This document shows, in pieces, positions 24,216-32,152 of a DNA stretch of 64,000 nucleotides. The translations under genes and the position numbers were made by a program. Source of the stretch: Desulfofustis glycolicus DSM 9705 (GTDB taxonomy: Bacteria; Desulfobacterota; Desulfobulbia; Desulfobulbales; Desulfocapsaceae). The stretch's first letter is position 1. Every line of letters starts with the position of its first letter. The notes beneath the pieces were generated by a model. The model saw nothing but the letters and a program-made list of their open reading frames with translations. It did no database searches and had not been told where the DNA came from. Location: positions 310,001 to 374,000 of the forward strand of contig NZ_FQXS01000001.1 in assembly GCF_900130015.1 (NCBI RefSeq), written 5' to 3'.

Positions 24216-25121
24216 ATGAACACCAATATTAACAGAATCGAAAATGAAGATAAAAATGAAATAAAAGATCGAAAACAAAGCGATTGGTCACGCACTAAGT
24301 GCTTTGTTATAATCTTATTCTCGTCTGTTGTAGTATATAAAATAGCAATAACACCAGTGGAAATAGTTGTTGATTTTCCCACTTTGTTGTCTCTCTTGTT
24401 AGCTTTCTTTTCTGTAGGGTTAGCAGCTTTGTTCTATTTTAAAGCCACTGAAAGCTCTAATGTTTTTTATGATAATACAATCAAATTCACAAATGAAATT
24501 GCCTCGTTGCTTGTAAAGATTGAAAGTGGCTTTGGGGAAAAGCTACGACATCTTGATGAAGGTTATACCAGTATGCGAGACAAAATGGATGGCATCCCTC
24601 GAAATTATGAAATTGAAGACACAAAAACGGAAATCAAGAAAGGTCAAGAAGAATTACAAAAAAAGTTGGTTGAAAAAGATAAGCTAGTAGAAGAATATGC
24701 TGCAAAGGCCCAGCTAGGCGAAGAGGAAAAAAAGGCATTTAAGGATAGACTAGACAAATATATGCAAGAGTATAATTCAGCTATAAAAGAAATATCTTTT
24801 CTAAAAAATAAGTTAAAACATGCTGAATATCTTTCTTCGCATTCTGAAATAGACTTAATTGAAAATGACTTGATCGAATTCATAGTTACAAGGTTATTTT
24901 CTCTAATATCACCAGCATTAATTTTAGAAGGTAGTAGGGCAGCAATAAACAGAGAATTTCAGCAGATCAAAAATAGGTTACCAAAATCCTTTGTCACTAG
25001 CTTACAAAAACATGAGCTATTGACCCCTCAAGGTACTATATCTGGAAAGGGGGCTTTATTACTAAAACAAATTGCAGAGGATTATTCTTTATCTAACCAA
25101 TCGTTTCACCGGACTCGCTGA
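24216..25121 (+). CDS. Cassette 3 protein, two membrane helices plus coiled coil (301 aa)
   Basis: GGAAGAG precedes the ATG. A charged N-terminus is followed by two membrane helices (about 29-46 and 55-73), a helical stalk and a long coiled coil (about 110-205, rich in K and E, for example KKGQEELQKKLVEKDKLVEE). The C-terminal domain is globular (about 215-300). No family is recognised. A membrane-anchored coiled-coil protein in a mobile cassette could be a sensor or effector of phage defence, but this is not shown. The last codons run into the attC site. Confidence 0.68.
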   Translation: MNTNINRIENEDKNEIKDRKQSDWSRTKCFVIILFSSVVVYKIAITPVEIVVDFPTLLSLLLAFFSVGLAALFYFKATESSNVFYDNTIKFTNEIASLLVKIESGFGEKLRHLDEGYTSMRDKMDGIPRNYEIEDTKTEIKKGQEELQKKLVEKDKLVEEYAAKAQLGEEEKKAFKDRLDKYMQEYNSAIKEISFLKNKLKHAEYLSSHSEIDLIENDLIEFIVTRLFSLISPALILEGSRAAINREFQQIKNRLPKSFVTSLQKHELLTPQGTISGKGALLLKQIAEDYSLSNQSFHRTR

Positions 25122-25148
25122 AGCTCGCCGGTGAACTTCACGTGAAAA
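25091..25148 (+). repeat. attC site 3 (58 bp), degenerate right core
   Basis: R'' ATCTAAC (25091-25097) is the exact complement of the cassette's 5' core GTTAGAT. Arms ttcaccgg and ccggtgaa pair perfectly. The R' end reads GTGAAAA instead of GTTRRRY, so the last site has decayed or the array was cut here. Confidence 0.82.
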
Positions 25149-25216
25149 CGAGAAACAATTACAATCACAGTGTCCCGTGTGTATCCCGGATCGATCTGTA
25201 GATCCTGATTTTACTG

Positions 25217-25245
25217 CATGGTCCGGGGTTCGACTCCCGCCGCCC
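25217..25245 (+). other. Fragment resembling a tmRNA/tRNA 3' end (T arm and acceptor)
   Basis: The stretch catggtccggggttcgactc followed by ccgccgccc has a T-loop (gttcgact) flanked by ccgggg/cccgcc, much like the 3' end of ssrA genes. It has no CCA and no upstream tmRNA body. It may be the att scar of an element that once used ssrA. Confidence 0.45.
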
Positions 25246-25318
25246 TTAAAGATTCAGTGTTCTTCCCAAAAAGTTACCACCTCTCTGTTTTTACGCATGT
25301 TTTACATGGCTTGATAAG

Positions 25319-25337
25319 TATAGCACTAAGTGCTATA
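25319..25337. promoter_or_regulatory. Palindromic operator of the toxin-antitoxin pair
   Basis: A perfect inverted repeat tatagcac-taa-gtgctata lies 8 bp before the toxin ATG. HigA/MqsA-type antitoxins repress their own operon through such palindromes. Confidence 0.7.
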
Positions 25338-25345
25338 GTGTGTTC

Positions 25346-25714
25346 ATGAAAAAACTGATGACGAAGAGATTTGCCAAGTGGTCTGCAAAGCAAAAGATCC
25401 ATTCCAGAGCTCTGGAAGAAGCTTTGTCAGAGGTTATCAGTGGGAACTACGGGGTCAATCTCGGCGGGAATGTCTACAAGAAAAGAATCAGGTTTGAAGG
25501 CCAGGGGAAAAGCGGAAGCGGGAGAACAATAATCTGCTACAAAACGGATGATAGAGCCATTTTCGTCCATGGCTTTACGAAAAAAGAGAAATCAAATCTA
25601 TCGGATAAGGAACTTGTTGCGTTCAAGGAGCTTGCCAAGATCCTGTTAAACCTATCATCTGAAGATCTGGATATGGCCATCAGCAGTGGAGCACTTAGGG
25701 AGGTACGATCATGA
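25346..25714 (+). CDS. higB: RelE/HigB-type toxin
   Basis: The start is ATG 25346 (MKKLMTKRFAKWSAKQKIHS); an in-frame GTG 6 bp upstream is possible. The 122-residue basic protein has the RelE-like pattern of the HigB/DUF1044 group: NYGVNLGGNVYKKRIRFEGQ, GSGRTIICYKTDDRAIFVHG and FTKKEKSNLSDKELVAFKEL. Such toxins are ribosome-associated or free mRNA interferases. The gene precedes and overlaps the antitoxin gene by 4 bp (ATGA), the toxin-first order typical of higBA. Confidence 0.85.
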   Translation: MKKLMTKRFAKWSAKQKIHSRALEEALSEVISGNYGVNLGGNVYKKRIRFEGQGKSGSGRTIICYKTDDRAIFVHGFTKKEKSNLSDKELVAFKELAKILLNLSSEDLDMAISSGALREVRS

Positions 25715-26016
25715 GAAAATCAATTTCCAAATCAGTAACGAGCACCGTTGCCGATCTGAACAACTTAGGGTTGGTAGACGATATCACGCTCAGGAATATA
25801 GAGAGCCTTTGTCTTCCTGAAATTAAGGATTATAGCCCTGAGCATATCGCAGGGATCAGGAAACGATTCAAGTTGAGCCAGGCGGCCATGGCCAGTCTGT
25901 TCAATATCAGCACTTCAACCGTGCAAAAATGGGAACAAGGGAACAAGAAGCCTACAGGGGCATCAAAAAAGCTCTTGGACATTATGGAAAGGAAAGGGTT
26001 AAAAGCACTCGTGTGA
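25711..26016 (+). CDS. higA: HigA-type XRE antitoxin
   Basis: The 101-residue protein ends in an XRE helix-turn-helix: HIAGIRKRFKLSQAAMASLF then NISTSTVQKWEQGNKKPTGA. The N-terminal part would bind the toxin. It probably represses the operon through the palindrome upstream of the toxin. The pair could stabilise the island. Confidence 0.88.
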   Translation: MRKSISKSVTSTVADLNNLGLVDDITLRNIESLCLPEIKDYSPEHIAGIRKRFKLSQAAMASLFNISTSTVQKWEQGNKKPTGASKKLLDIMERKGLKALV

Positions 26017-26074
26017 AAAAAATGTCAGTCGATCTGAAAGGTAAAGACGGTTTCGAATCGTGCCACCTGATTAA

Positions 26075-26121
26075 AACGAAGACCATGACTGGTGAAATCG
26101 AATCCAGCCATGGTCTTCGTT
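26075..26121. terminator. Terminator between higBA and the glycine-rich protein gene
   Basis: Two 18-bp arms (26075-26092 and 26104-26121) pair with one mismatch around an 11-nt loop. On the minus strand the stem is followed by TTTT, so it ends the glycine-rich gene and, being between convergent genes, probably also higBA. Confidence 0.75.
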
Positions 26122-26127
26122 GTTGAA

Positions 26128-27009
26128 TCAATAAGAAATCGTCACTTCTCCTGCAGCTCCTCCAGTTCCAGCAGTTCCAGGGGAATCGGTGCTACCAGGT
26201 CCACCCGTTCCGGTGCCGTTGACCCCCTGGTAGCCGTCTCCACCTTCTGCGCCATCACGCCCTTGTGAGCCTAAGCCTCCTGTGCCGCCATTGAGGCCAT
26301 CAAGGCCAGGATCTCCAATACCAAAAGAATTGCTGAAACCGCCACCACCGCCACCATGTCCTCCGGTCGCAGAGGCTAGGACAACTAGGCCCCGGAGTAT
26401 TTGCGAACTACCGCCCGAGCCACCACCACCGCCGGCGGCTGCTCCTGCATTATTGCCGTCAACGCCATCATCATAACCGCCATCTCCGCCTGGAATTGAT
26501 GGTGCAATTGCGCCACCCTGACCGCCAGATCCACCGCCGCCTACTATAATGGTCAGGGCTTCCCCAGAGGTTACGGCAAAGGTTGTTGAGGCTGTTTGTC
26601 CTATGCTTCCCGTTCCGCCGTTACCACCCGTGGCTCCGTCCATGCCGAGTGCTCCGCCACCTCCGCCTCCTTGCCCTCCAATCACCATAACACTCAGTTG
26701 CGTTACTCCAACCGGGACAAGAAATGTCTGGGAGCCGCCCGTAAACGTGAAGGTTTCACTTCCTGTTGGCGGCGGCTCCGGTGGGTTTTCGTCCGACGAG
26801 TCACGTTCACCACTGGTCTGAGCGTGGGCAGGAACCACGATCAGGCTGGTGATCGGTTTAAACCACCTTTCAGGTAAAAACTGGGCGCCAGCAAGGACGC
26901 CAGAGGCTACTAATGTTTTCTGAAGAAGTTTTCGTCTGCCCAAATTGCTGATTTGCTTCTGCGTAGCAATAATTGATGTTTCAGCGTCATCTTGTGGTCC
27001 ATCGCTCAT
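26128..27009 (-). CDS. Secreted glycine-rich protein with Tat-like signal (293 aa)
   Basis: The start MSDGPQDDAETSII is preceded by AAGGAG. A long signal contains GRRKLLQKTLVASGVLAGAQ, a twin-arginine-like motif, and probable cleavage after PAHAQ. After a short Pro/Glu linker the mature part begins FTFTGGSQTFLVPVGVTQLS, like the glycine-rich domains of surface proteins, and goes on with long GGxGG runs to EVTISY. Bacterial relatives are cell-surface proteins of unknown role. It is the last gene before the right att site and is transcribed leftward. It may be a lysogenic conversion gene. Confidence 0.68.
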   Translation of the reverse strand: MSDGPQDDAETSIIATQKQISNLGRRKLLQKTLVASGVLAGAQFLPERWFKPITSLIVVPAHAQTSGERDSSDENPPEPPPTGSETFTFTGGSQTFLVPVGVTQLSVMVIGGQGGGGGGALGMDGATGGNGGTGSIGQTASTTFAVTSGEALTIIVGGGGSGGQGGAIAPSIPGGDGGYDDGVDGNNAGAAAGGGGGSGGSSQILRGLVVLASATGGHGGGGGGFSNSFGIGDPGLDGLNGGTGGLGSQGRDGAEGGDGYQGVNGTGTGGPGSTDSPGTAGTGGAAGEVTISY

Positions 27010-27377
27010 GTTGTTGTGCTCCTTCCAAAGTTTCGAGAAAATACAAACGCATCTGTACGAAGGTGCAAATATTGCCCCCACTGTAGTTCTTTTCCCAAGA
27101 CAACGGAACAAGGTTTTCCACCTGTTCCGCGAATGTCTGGATCATTACTTGAAGAAAACTGCTAACTATCTGCAATATAATGGGTCTTGTTATAATGAGA
27201 AAGGACGGAGTCGGGGATTAAGCACGATTTGACAAGAAAACCTTGTCAAATGGTCTTAGGTCGGATAAATGCCGCCTATTGAAAAACAATCTGTTAAGAT
27301 TGAATCAGCCAATAAAAATCCGGGAGGGTTTCGGGAGGGAAGGACGCCCTAATAACAGACTGATATCATAGGATAAA
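27010..27377. other. Right phage arm without genes
   Basis: No protein-like frame is seen. A perfect 10-bp inverted repeat lies at 27227-27236/27242-27251 (atttgacaag, cttgtcaaat), and the 16-bp repeat shared with the left arm is at 27321-27336. The promoter of the glycine-rich gene probably lies at its left end. Confidence 0.45.
27321..27336. repeat. Right copy of the 16-bp direct repeat
   Basis: It is identical to 11036-11051 (cgggagggtttcggga) and lies just inside the right att repeat. It is a candidate arm-type integrase site. Confidence 0.5.
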
Positions 27378-27401
27378 TGGCGGAAGTGCATGGGAATCGA
27401 A
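27375..27401. repeat. attR: 27-bp repeat within the selenocysteine tRNA 3' end
   Basis: These bases are identical to 10948-10974. They form the 3' acceptor strand and part of the T arm of the intact tRNA gene on the minus strand. The phage-borne copy keeps the tRNA functional after insertion. Confidence 0.88.
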
Positions 27402-27475
27402 CCCACCCGACAGGCTGTTAACCCGTCACACCGGATTTGAAGTCCGGGAGGGCCACCAGTGCCCTATCCACTTCC
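27378..27475 (-). tRNA. selC: tRNA-Sec (anticodon TCA)
   Basis: Read on the minus strand it begins GGAAGTGGATAGGGCACTGG and ends ATGCACTTCCGCCA. The 98 bases are longer than normal tRNAs because of a long variable arm (gtgacgggttaacagcctgtc). The anticodon loop CTTCAAA carries TCA, which reads UGA. The CCA is encoded. The eighth acceptor pair appears as G-G, a possible mismatch. Its presence means the host makes selenoproteins; selA, selB and selD are not in the window. It is the prophage insertion site. Confidence 0.95.
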
Positions 27476-27685
27476 ACACGGCTTGAATGATTACCGATAA
27501 AGCACACAGATTAATTAATATTGACCGGGAAAGCAACTTATTATAATACATCTTCTATGGGGTCCGGCACGGGCAGCCCGCTGTGGACTCCTGCCAAGAA
27601 CTGAAGACCTTCCTGTTTTTTCGCTTGTTTCAGGGATTAAGCCGGGACGGACGACCGACCAACAATCAAGCAACCAAAACATCGT

Positions 27686-28039
27686 ATGCAGTGTGAGAGA
27701 CTGATCAAGCTGGTTAAAACGTGGTATTTGCACGTAAAAGAAGAGACCATGGCCCCGGCCCGGATGGTTCAGTTTATCAAACAGCACGTTGCCACCTGCC
27801 CGGTTTGCAAAGAAGACCCGAGCCTCCAGGAAGAAATCGACAGGATCACCGACATCATCCTGCCTGAATCGAAGATTCCCAAAGCGGTTCGCCTGCGCCA
27901 GGAACTCGACGAAGAACTCGATGAAGACGACGAGGAAACGGCCGACGACGACACCGACGAAGAAAGCGATGATGACAGCGATGACCTGGAAGAAGACGAA
28001 TTCGCCGAAGAGGACGACGACGCAGACGACGAGTTCTGA
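27686..28039 (+). CDS. Small acidic protein with a CPVC motif (117 aa)
   Basis: The N-terminal 70 residues contain CPVC (HVATCPVCKEDPSLQEEIDR), perhaps half of a zinc site together with the earlier Cys3. The last 50 residues are almost wholly Asp/Glu (EELDEDDEETADDDTDEESD). It has no membrane segment. It resembles small conserved proteins of unknown function in sulfate reducers, but no family is claimed. It is the first backbone gene right of the prophage. Confidence 0.7.
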   Translation: MQCERLIKLVKTWYLHVKEETMAPARMVQFIKQHVATCPVCKEDPSLQEEIDRITDIILPESKIPKAVRLRQELDEELDEDDEETADDDTDEESDDDSDDLEEDEFAEEDDDADDEF

Positions 28040-28076
28040 TCACCTCATACCGGTATCACCGCTGCCCAGAGCGCGG

Positions 28077-29336
28077 CTATCGACCATCCTGCGACCGAAA
28101 CGAGTTGCACCGGCCCGGTGACGGCAGCCGAGACGCCAGCCAAACGGCAGCCAGCGCCAACAGACCGGTCGCGGCAAACCCCAGCGCAAATCCGCCGCTT
28201 ACCTCGGCAAGTACCCCTGCGCCATATGGGCCGATAATCTGGCCAATACCAAAGACAAAGGTGACAAAACCAAAGATCGAGGCCGTCTTTTCGGGCCCGG
28301 CGAAATCGCCGACCAGCGCCGCCACGATCGGAGGAATGCTCCAGGCGACCAAGCCGAAACAAAGAATCGACAGATACAAGAAAGGGAGCGGCAACAGTGT
28401 CATTGCCGAAAAATAGGCGGTGGCCTGGATGGCAAAGACAAGCATCAGTCCGGCCCTCCTGCCGAATCGATCCGACAGCCAGCCGAAAATGGGACCGGAA
28501 CCCAGGCTGAGCAGACCGATGATGGACCACAGCAGACCGGCATACTGTTCCGAAAATCCCCGCTCCTGAACCAGGGAGGTCACCAGAAACGTCACATAGA
28601 TGACGTACGTACAGCCAAAGAGGAAATAGATGGCTGCGCAATGCAGGGTCATCCGCCGCATCTCTGTTGGCGACAGCGCTATGCCGCCGGTTCGGCCGGT
28701 CTGCCTTGCACCTCCCCCGAAACGAGTACGACCGGCAGGCCGGTTCCTGGCGAAGGTCCCGCAGATCATGGCCATGACCAGGGCCAGCCCGCCAAGGACC
28801 AGCCAACTCATGCGCCACCCGCCGCCGGTTGCATTGAGTAGCGGTACCAGGTGCCCCGCTACGACAATACCAAAGCCGTTGCCGATCACCACCATTCCCG
28901 AGGCCCGGCCTCGAACGGCAGGTTCGAACCAGGCGGCAATCAATGCCATGATCGGCACATTGGCCAGGGCACTGCCGATTCCGGTAAAGCAATAGAGCAA
29001 CATGATCACGCCGAGATGATCGGTGCAGCCGATCACCACCATCGAGCCGCCAACCAGCATCAGAGCCAAAAAGATGAGCAGACGCGCGCCGAAGAGTCCG
29101 GTCAACTTTCCGCAGAACAACACTGCGCCGAGATAGCCGCAGAAGTTCAACGTACCGATGGTTCCCATCTGGGAATAACTGAGGTGCAGCGCCTCCCCCA
29201 TAGCCGGCAGCATCATGCCCAGCGCGAAGCGACCGATGCCCAGGGCGGCAAACAATCCGCACATCCCGACGACAATGATCACCGGACGATACCGCCGCCA
29301 ATCGTCGTCCCAGGTCTTGAGCAGTCGATTTCCCAT
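28077..29336 (-). CDS. MFS transporter, YbfB/YjiJ type
   Basis: The 419-residue protein has about 12 membrane helices. The first contains GLFAALGIGRFALGMMLPAM, the signature of the YbfB/YjiJ MFS subfamily. The cytoplasmic loop between helices 2 and 3 reads CGKLTGLFGARLL, and a central loop (about residues 195-215) is basic. Substrate unknown; aromatic or small organic anion uptake is typical for relatives. It is a single gene on the minus strand, 48 bp from the divergent DUF309 gene. Confidence 0.82.
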   Translation of the reverse strand: MGNRLLKTWDDDWRRYRPVIIVVGMCGLFAALGIGRFALGMMLPAMGEALHLSYSQMGTIGTLNFCGYLGAVLFCGKLTGLFGARLLIFLALMLVGGSMVVIGCTDHLGVIMLLYCFTGIGSALANVPIMALIAAWFEPAVRGRASGMVVIGNGFGIVVAGHLVPLLNATGGGWRMSWLVLGGLALVMAMICGTFARNRPAGRTRFGGGARQTGRTGGIALSPTEMRRMTLHCAAIYFLFGCTYVIYVTFLVTSLVQERGFSEQYAGLLWSIIGLLSLGSGPIFGWLSDRFGRRAGLMLVFAIQATAYFSAMTLLPLPFLYLSILCFGLVAWSIPPIVAALVGDFAGPEKTASIFGFVTFVFGIGQIIGPYGAGVLAEVSGGFALGFAATGLLALAAVWLASRLPSPGRCNSFRSQDGR

Positions 29337-29384
29337 GATTACCGACCAGGTTTGCCTTGCTTTTTTCGGTGAAGGAACGCACTA

Positions 29385-29984
29385 ATGAAACAAAGCGCCG
29401 ACCGTTTTGTCGCAGGCGCATCACCCCCGTCAACAAGATCCGTCATGGCACACCGATTCAACCCGTTTGAAGATCGGCTGAGCAGGGATATTCGCAATGA
29501 CCTGTCGGCGTCGCTGCCGCAGGTGCTCGAAAACCGTTGCCTCGATGGCGCTCGCAGCGTCGCCGAGGCCTACCTGCAGAACAACCCGGCAGAGATCTAT
29601 CGAGATTACATCGAGCGGCGCCTCACCGCCTATCACCTGGTCCTGGAGTCACTTGCACCATCCGGTCCACCGGCACCCCTGATGACGGCGGCAATCCTCT
29701 GGGATCTCGGTTTGTTCTTTGAGGTACATGAGGTTCTCGAGTTGCACTGGCTGCAGGCAACCGGTGATCTGAAACAACTTCTGCAGGCGCTGATTCGCGC
29801 CGCCGGCGTCTACATCTACCTCGAAGCCGGCTACCCTCAGCGATCCGCCAAGATCGCCGCCAAAGCGGTGCCGGTGCTCAGACGACTGCAAGACATGGCA
29901 GCAGAGCAGCTGCAGATCGAAGCGATGATTGCCGCCCTTGAAGAACCGCTCGATACGACACCGCCACGTCTGCGCCGAGAATAA
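29385..29984 (+). CDS. DUF309 protein
   Basis: The 199-residue protein contains LGLFFEVHEVLELHWLQATG followed by LLQALIRAAGVYIYLEAGYP, the conserved helices of DUF309 proteins. The start at 29385 has AAGGA upstream; an internal Met at 29445 is an alternative. The function of the family is unknown. It is divergent from the MFS gene. Confidence 0.75.
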   Translation: MKQSADRFVAGASPPSTRSVMAHRFNPFEDRLSRDIRNDLSASLPQVLENRCLDGARSVAEAYLQNNPAEIYRDYIERRLTAYHLVLESLAPSGPPAPLMTAAILWDLGLFFEVHEVLELHWLQATGDLKQLLQALIRAAGVYIYLEAGYPQRSAKIAAKAVPVLRRLQDMAAEQLQIEAMIAALEEPLDTTPPRLRRE

Positions 29985-30056
29985 ACAGGTCAAGGCCCAT
30001 TGTCGGCTCAACAGACGAAAAACACTGGGCTCTAGTCTCTCAGCGAGTCATGCCGC

Positions 30057-31943
30057 CTACAGCAGCTCCTCGACTTTCTGTCGAATGGCGGCGGGATCGC
30101 AGCCTTGGTAACCCACCTGCTCGCCGAGCCCACCCTGCCCTTCTCTGGTCGTTCCCAGTCGGGCATAACGCGGCGAGAAGCCGTTTTCCAGTAGCCAGGT
30201 ACCATAGCGGCTCCCCAGGCCGGTTTTGAGGTTCTGGCTTTCTACGACCAGTACGAACGGGCTGGCTCCGGCCCGGGCAAGCATCTCGGTATCGACGACA
30301 TTAAGGGTAGACTTGTTGATCAAACCGACCTCGATACCATCCTGGCGCAGCCGTTCAACGGCATCGAGGCAGCGATACAGCATCTCTCCGTACGAGACGA
30401 TATAGCCGGCCGTGCCGCTTCGAATCAGTTCGTCCTTACCCGGTTCAAAGCGATAACCTTCGCCGAAGAGTTTCGCACCGTTTTCAGCGAGGATGAACGG
30501 AGTGGCCGAGCGGGTCGAGAAAATGAACCGCAGGCCCTGATCAGCAAAAATCAGCGGCAGCATCGCCCGCAATTGCAGGGCGTCGGCAGGGAAATAGAGC
30601 CGGGTGATGTCTCCTTCGGCCAAGCCGTTATCGGCGAAAAATGCGTTGATCCCAAAATGGCAGGTGTTATCGGCCATGTCGTCGACGCCGATATGGGAGA
30701 AATGGGCAAGGACATTGGCCCGATTGAGCCGGGCCATGGTGATTTCCGAAACGACCATCTCGAGAAACGCGGAGAAGGTGCCGAAAATTCCCTGGCGGCC
30801 GGACTCGGAGCCGAAACCGGCGGCAACGGAATAGTTGTTGCGCTCCATGATACCGCCGTTCACGTAGACGGCCGGATGGTTCTTGCGGATATGGTGAAGC
30901 CCGCAAGAGCCTTCGAGATCGGAATCGATGACGAGCACCTTGTCGGCAAGGTTTTCCATGCTGTCGAGCAGTTCGCTGATGATCTTGCCGAAATCGTCGC
31001 GGCACTTGCCAGTCTCTTCGCTGCTGCCGAGATAGACAATCTTTTCCTTGGCGACGTCGGTCTTGCGTAGCACGCTCACCGCTTCGGCCTGTCCCCGGGA
31101 CTCCAGATAGTCGATGGCATACGGCACCGGGATGACGTCGTGTCCCTTTGGCAGCCCCTCGATACCCGGCACACCCGGGGCCATCTTGCGCTTGCAGATC
31201 ACCGCGGCCGGCCCGGAACCGGTCAAGGCGGCGCGAACCCGATCAAACAGCGCATCGAGATCTTCGCCATCGACTTCGCAGACCGTCAGTCCGTGACCGG
31301 CCAGTGTTTTGCCAACGGAAAAACCCGGCAGATAGGTACTCGGGTGACCGGCGATGGTAACATCGTTATCGTCGATGAACAATTTGACATTGAGCCCCCG
31401 GGAGACGGCATAACGGGCTGCCTCGGCATCGTCGCCCTCCTGTTGCGAACCGTCGCTGCCGAACAGGACGACGATCTTTTCCGGGTCGGCTTCAGCCACA
31501 CCGTTGACATAGCTCCAGAGATGACCGAGCCGGCCCGAGCTGAAATAGACCCCTGCCGCTTCGTCCCGCTCCGGGTGACCGTAGAGTCCTTTACCGAACT
31601 CCCGGTAGTGCAACAGATCGTTATAGGATTTCCGGCCGTTAAGGGCCGCCAGCAGATACTGGATGGCCACCCGGTGTCCGGCCTCGTCGAAATGGACAGG
31701 AAAGAGACCGTTCTCGCCTTTCATGAAGCCGTCGGTAATCAGTACTTCCGGAACGATGTCGAAAGCACCGCCGGTATGACCGCCCAATCCTTTGACATTG
31801 GCCAGTGCGGTAAAGAAAATGAGGCTGTCCCGAACCAGCGAGATATTGGTCCGCAGCTGGTTCCGCTGCTCATCGGTCAACGTGGTCTGCGCGAAACTGA
31901 ACTGCAGCGGCTGATAACCGCTCATGTCTATCGGAAATGTCAT
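30057..31943 (-). CDS. Transketolase-like ThDP enzyme (628 aa)
   Basis: The start MTFPIDMSGYQPLQFSFAQT follows GGAGG at 7 bp; the frame extends further upstream without a site. The N-terminal half holds GLGGHTGGAFDIVPEVLITD and the ThDP-binding motif GSDGSQQEGD...IDDND. The C-terminal half is a pyrimidine-binding plus transketolase C domain. It lacks the typical transketolase sugar-phosphate motifs that I would look for, so its substrate may differ. It lies downstream of the HyuA-HyuB gene on the same strand. Confidence 0.72.
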   Translation of the reverse strand: MTFPIDMSGYQPLQFSFAQTTLTDEQRNQLRTNISLVRDSLIFFTALANVKGLGGHTGGAFDIVPEVLITDGFMKGENGLFPVHFDEAGHRVAIQYLLAALNGRKSYNDLLHYREFGKGLYGHPERDEAAGVYFSSGRLGHLWSYVNGVAEADPEKIVVLFGSDGSQQEGDDAEAARYAVSRGLNVKLFIDDNDVTIAGHPSTYLPGFSVGKTLAGHGLTVCEVDGEDLDALFDRVRAALTGSGPAAVICKRKMAPGVPGIEGLPKGHDVIPVPYAIDYLESRGQAEAVSVLRKTDVAKEKIVYLGSSEETGKCRDDFGKIISELLDSMENLADKVLVIDSDLEGSCGLHHIRKNHPAVYVNGGIMERNNYSVAAGFGSESGRQGIFGTFSAFLEMVVSEITMARLNRANVLAHFSHIGVDDMADNTCHFGINAFFADNGLAEGDITRLYFPADALQLRAMLPLIFADQGLRFIFSTRSATPFILAENGAKLFGEGYRFEPGKDELIRSGTAGYIVSYGEMLYRCLDAVERLRQDGIEVGLINKSTLNVVDTEMLARAGASPFVLVVESQNLKTGLGSRYGTWLLENGFSPRYARLGTTREGQGGLGEQVGYQGCDPAAIRQKVEELL

Positions 31944-32152
31944 ATCGTCCTCCACAACGATAAGGGATGCATCGAAAAAATCAGACTGCCGTGGGTGTTT
32001 GAGAAAGAGGTCTACTTTATTCGAGATCCTTTCCAAAAACCACGCTTTTTTCCGTTTATCGAGGACGATCACCCGATCTGCCGCACCAGGTCGGGAATGG
32101 TTGCGGGCAGTTACCGCCGCGGCAAAAAATTGGCAGCGGTAACCGCACCCGT

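Larger units (their letters stand above)
22754..25148. mobile_element. Integron cassette array of three cassettes without integrase (CALIN)
   Basis: Three ORFs, all on the plus strand, are each followed by an attC site whose last part reads aacttcacg then GTTA or a variant. Cassettes run 22754-23593, 23594-24176 and 24177-25142. For cassettes 2 and 3 the 7-bp R'' box is the exact complement of that cassette's own 5' core: GTTATAT with ATATAAC, and GTTAGAT with ATCTAAC. That is the rule for cassettes that circularised and were inserted by an integron integrase. Cassette 1 matches 5 of 7. No IntI gene is present in the window. The array is AT-rich compared with the backbone. Confidence 0.85.
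10948..27401. mobile_element. Inovirus-type prophage with integron-cassette cargo, inserted in selC
   Basis: A 27-bp direct repeat at 10948-10974 and 27375-27401 bounds the element. The right copy is the 3' end of an intact selenocysteine tRNA gene and the left copy is the displaced 3' end. Inside are a tyrosine integrase, a Rep_trans-type replication protein, a secretin, Zot/pI, a DUF2523/pVI-like protein, an adsorption protein, small coat-like proteins and a CI-type repressor, in the order expected of filamentous phages. Between the repressor and the right end lie three attC-bearing cassettes, a HigBA pair and a secreted glycine-rich protein. At 16.4 kb it is larger than the usual 6-10 kb inovirus genome, so the right 5 kb is probably cargo or a second element. 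Confidence 0.85.

Noticed and set aside
28045..29436. A 463-codon minus-strand frame over the MFS gene
   Set aside because: It is out of frame with the MFS transporter, which has proper membrane helices and motifs.
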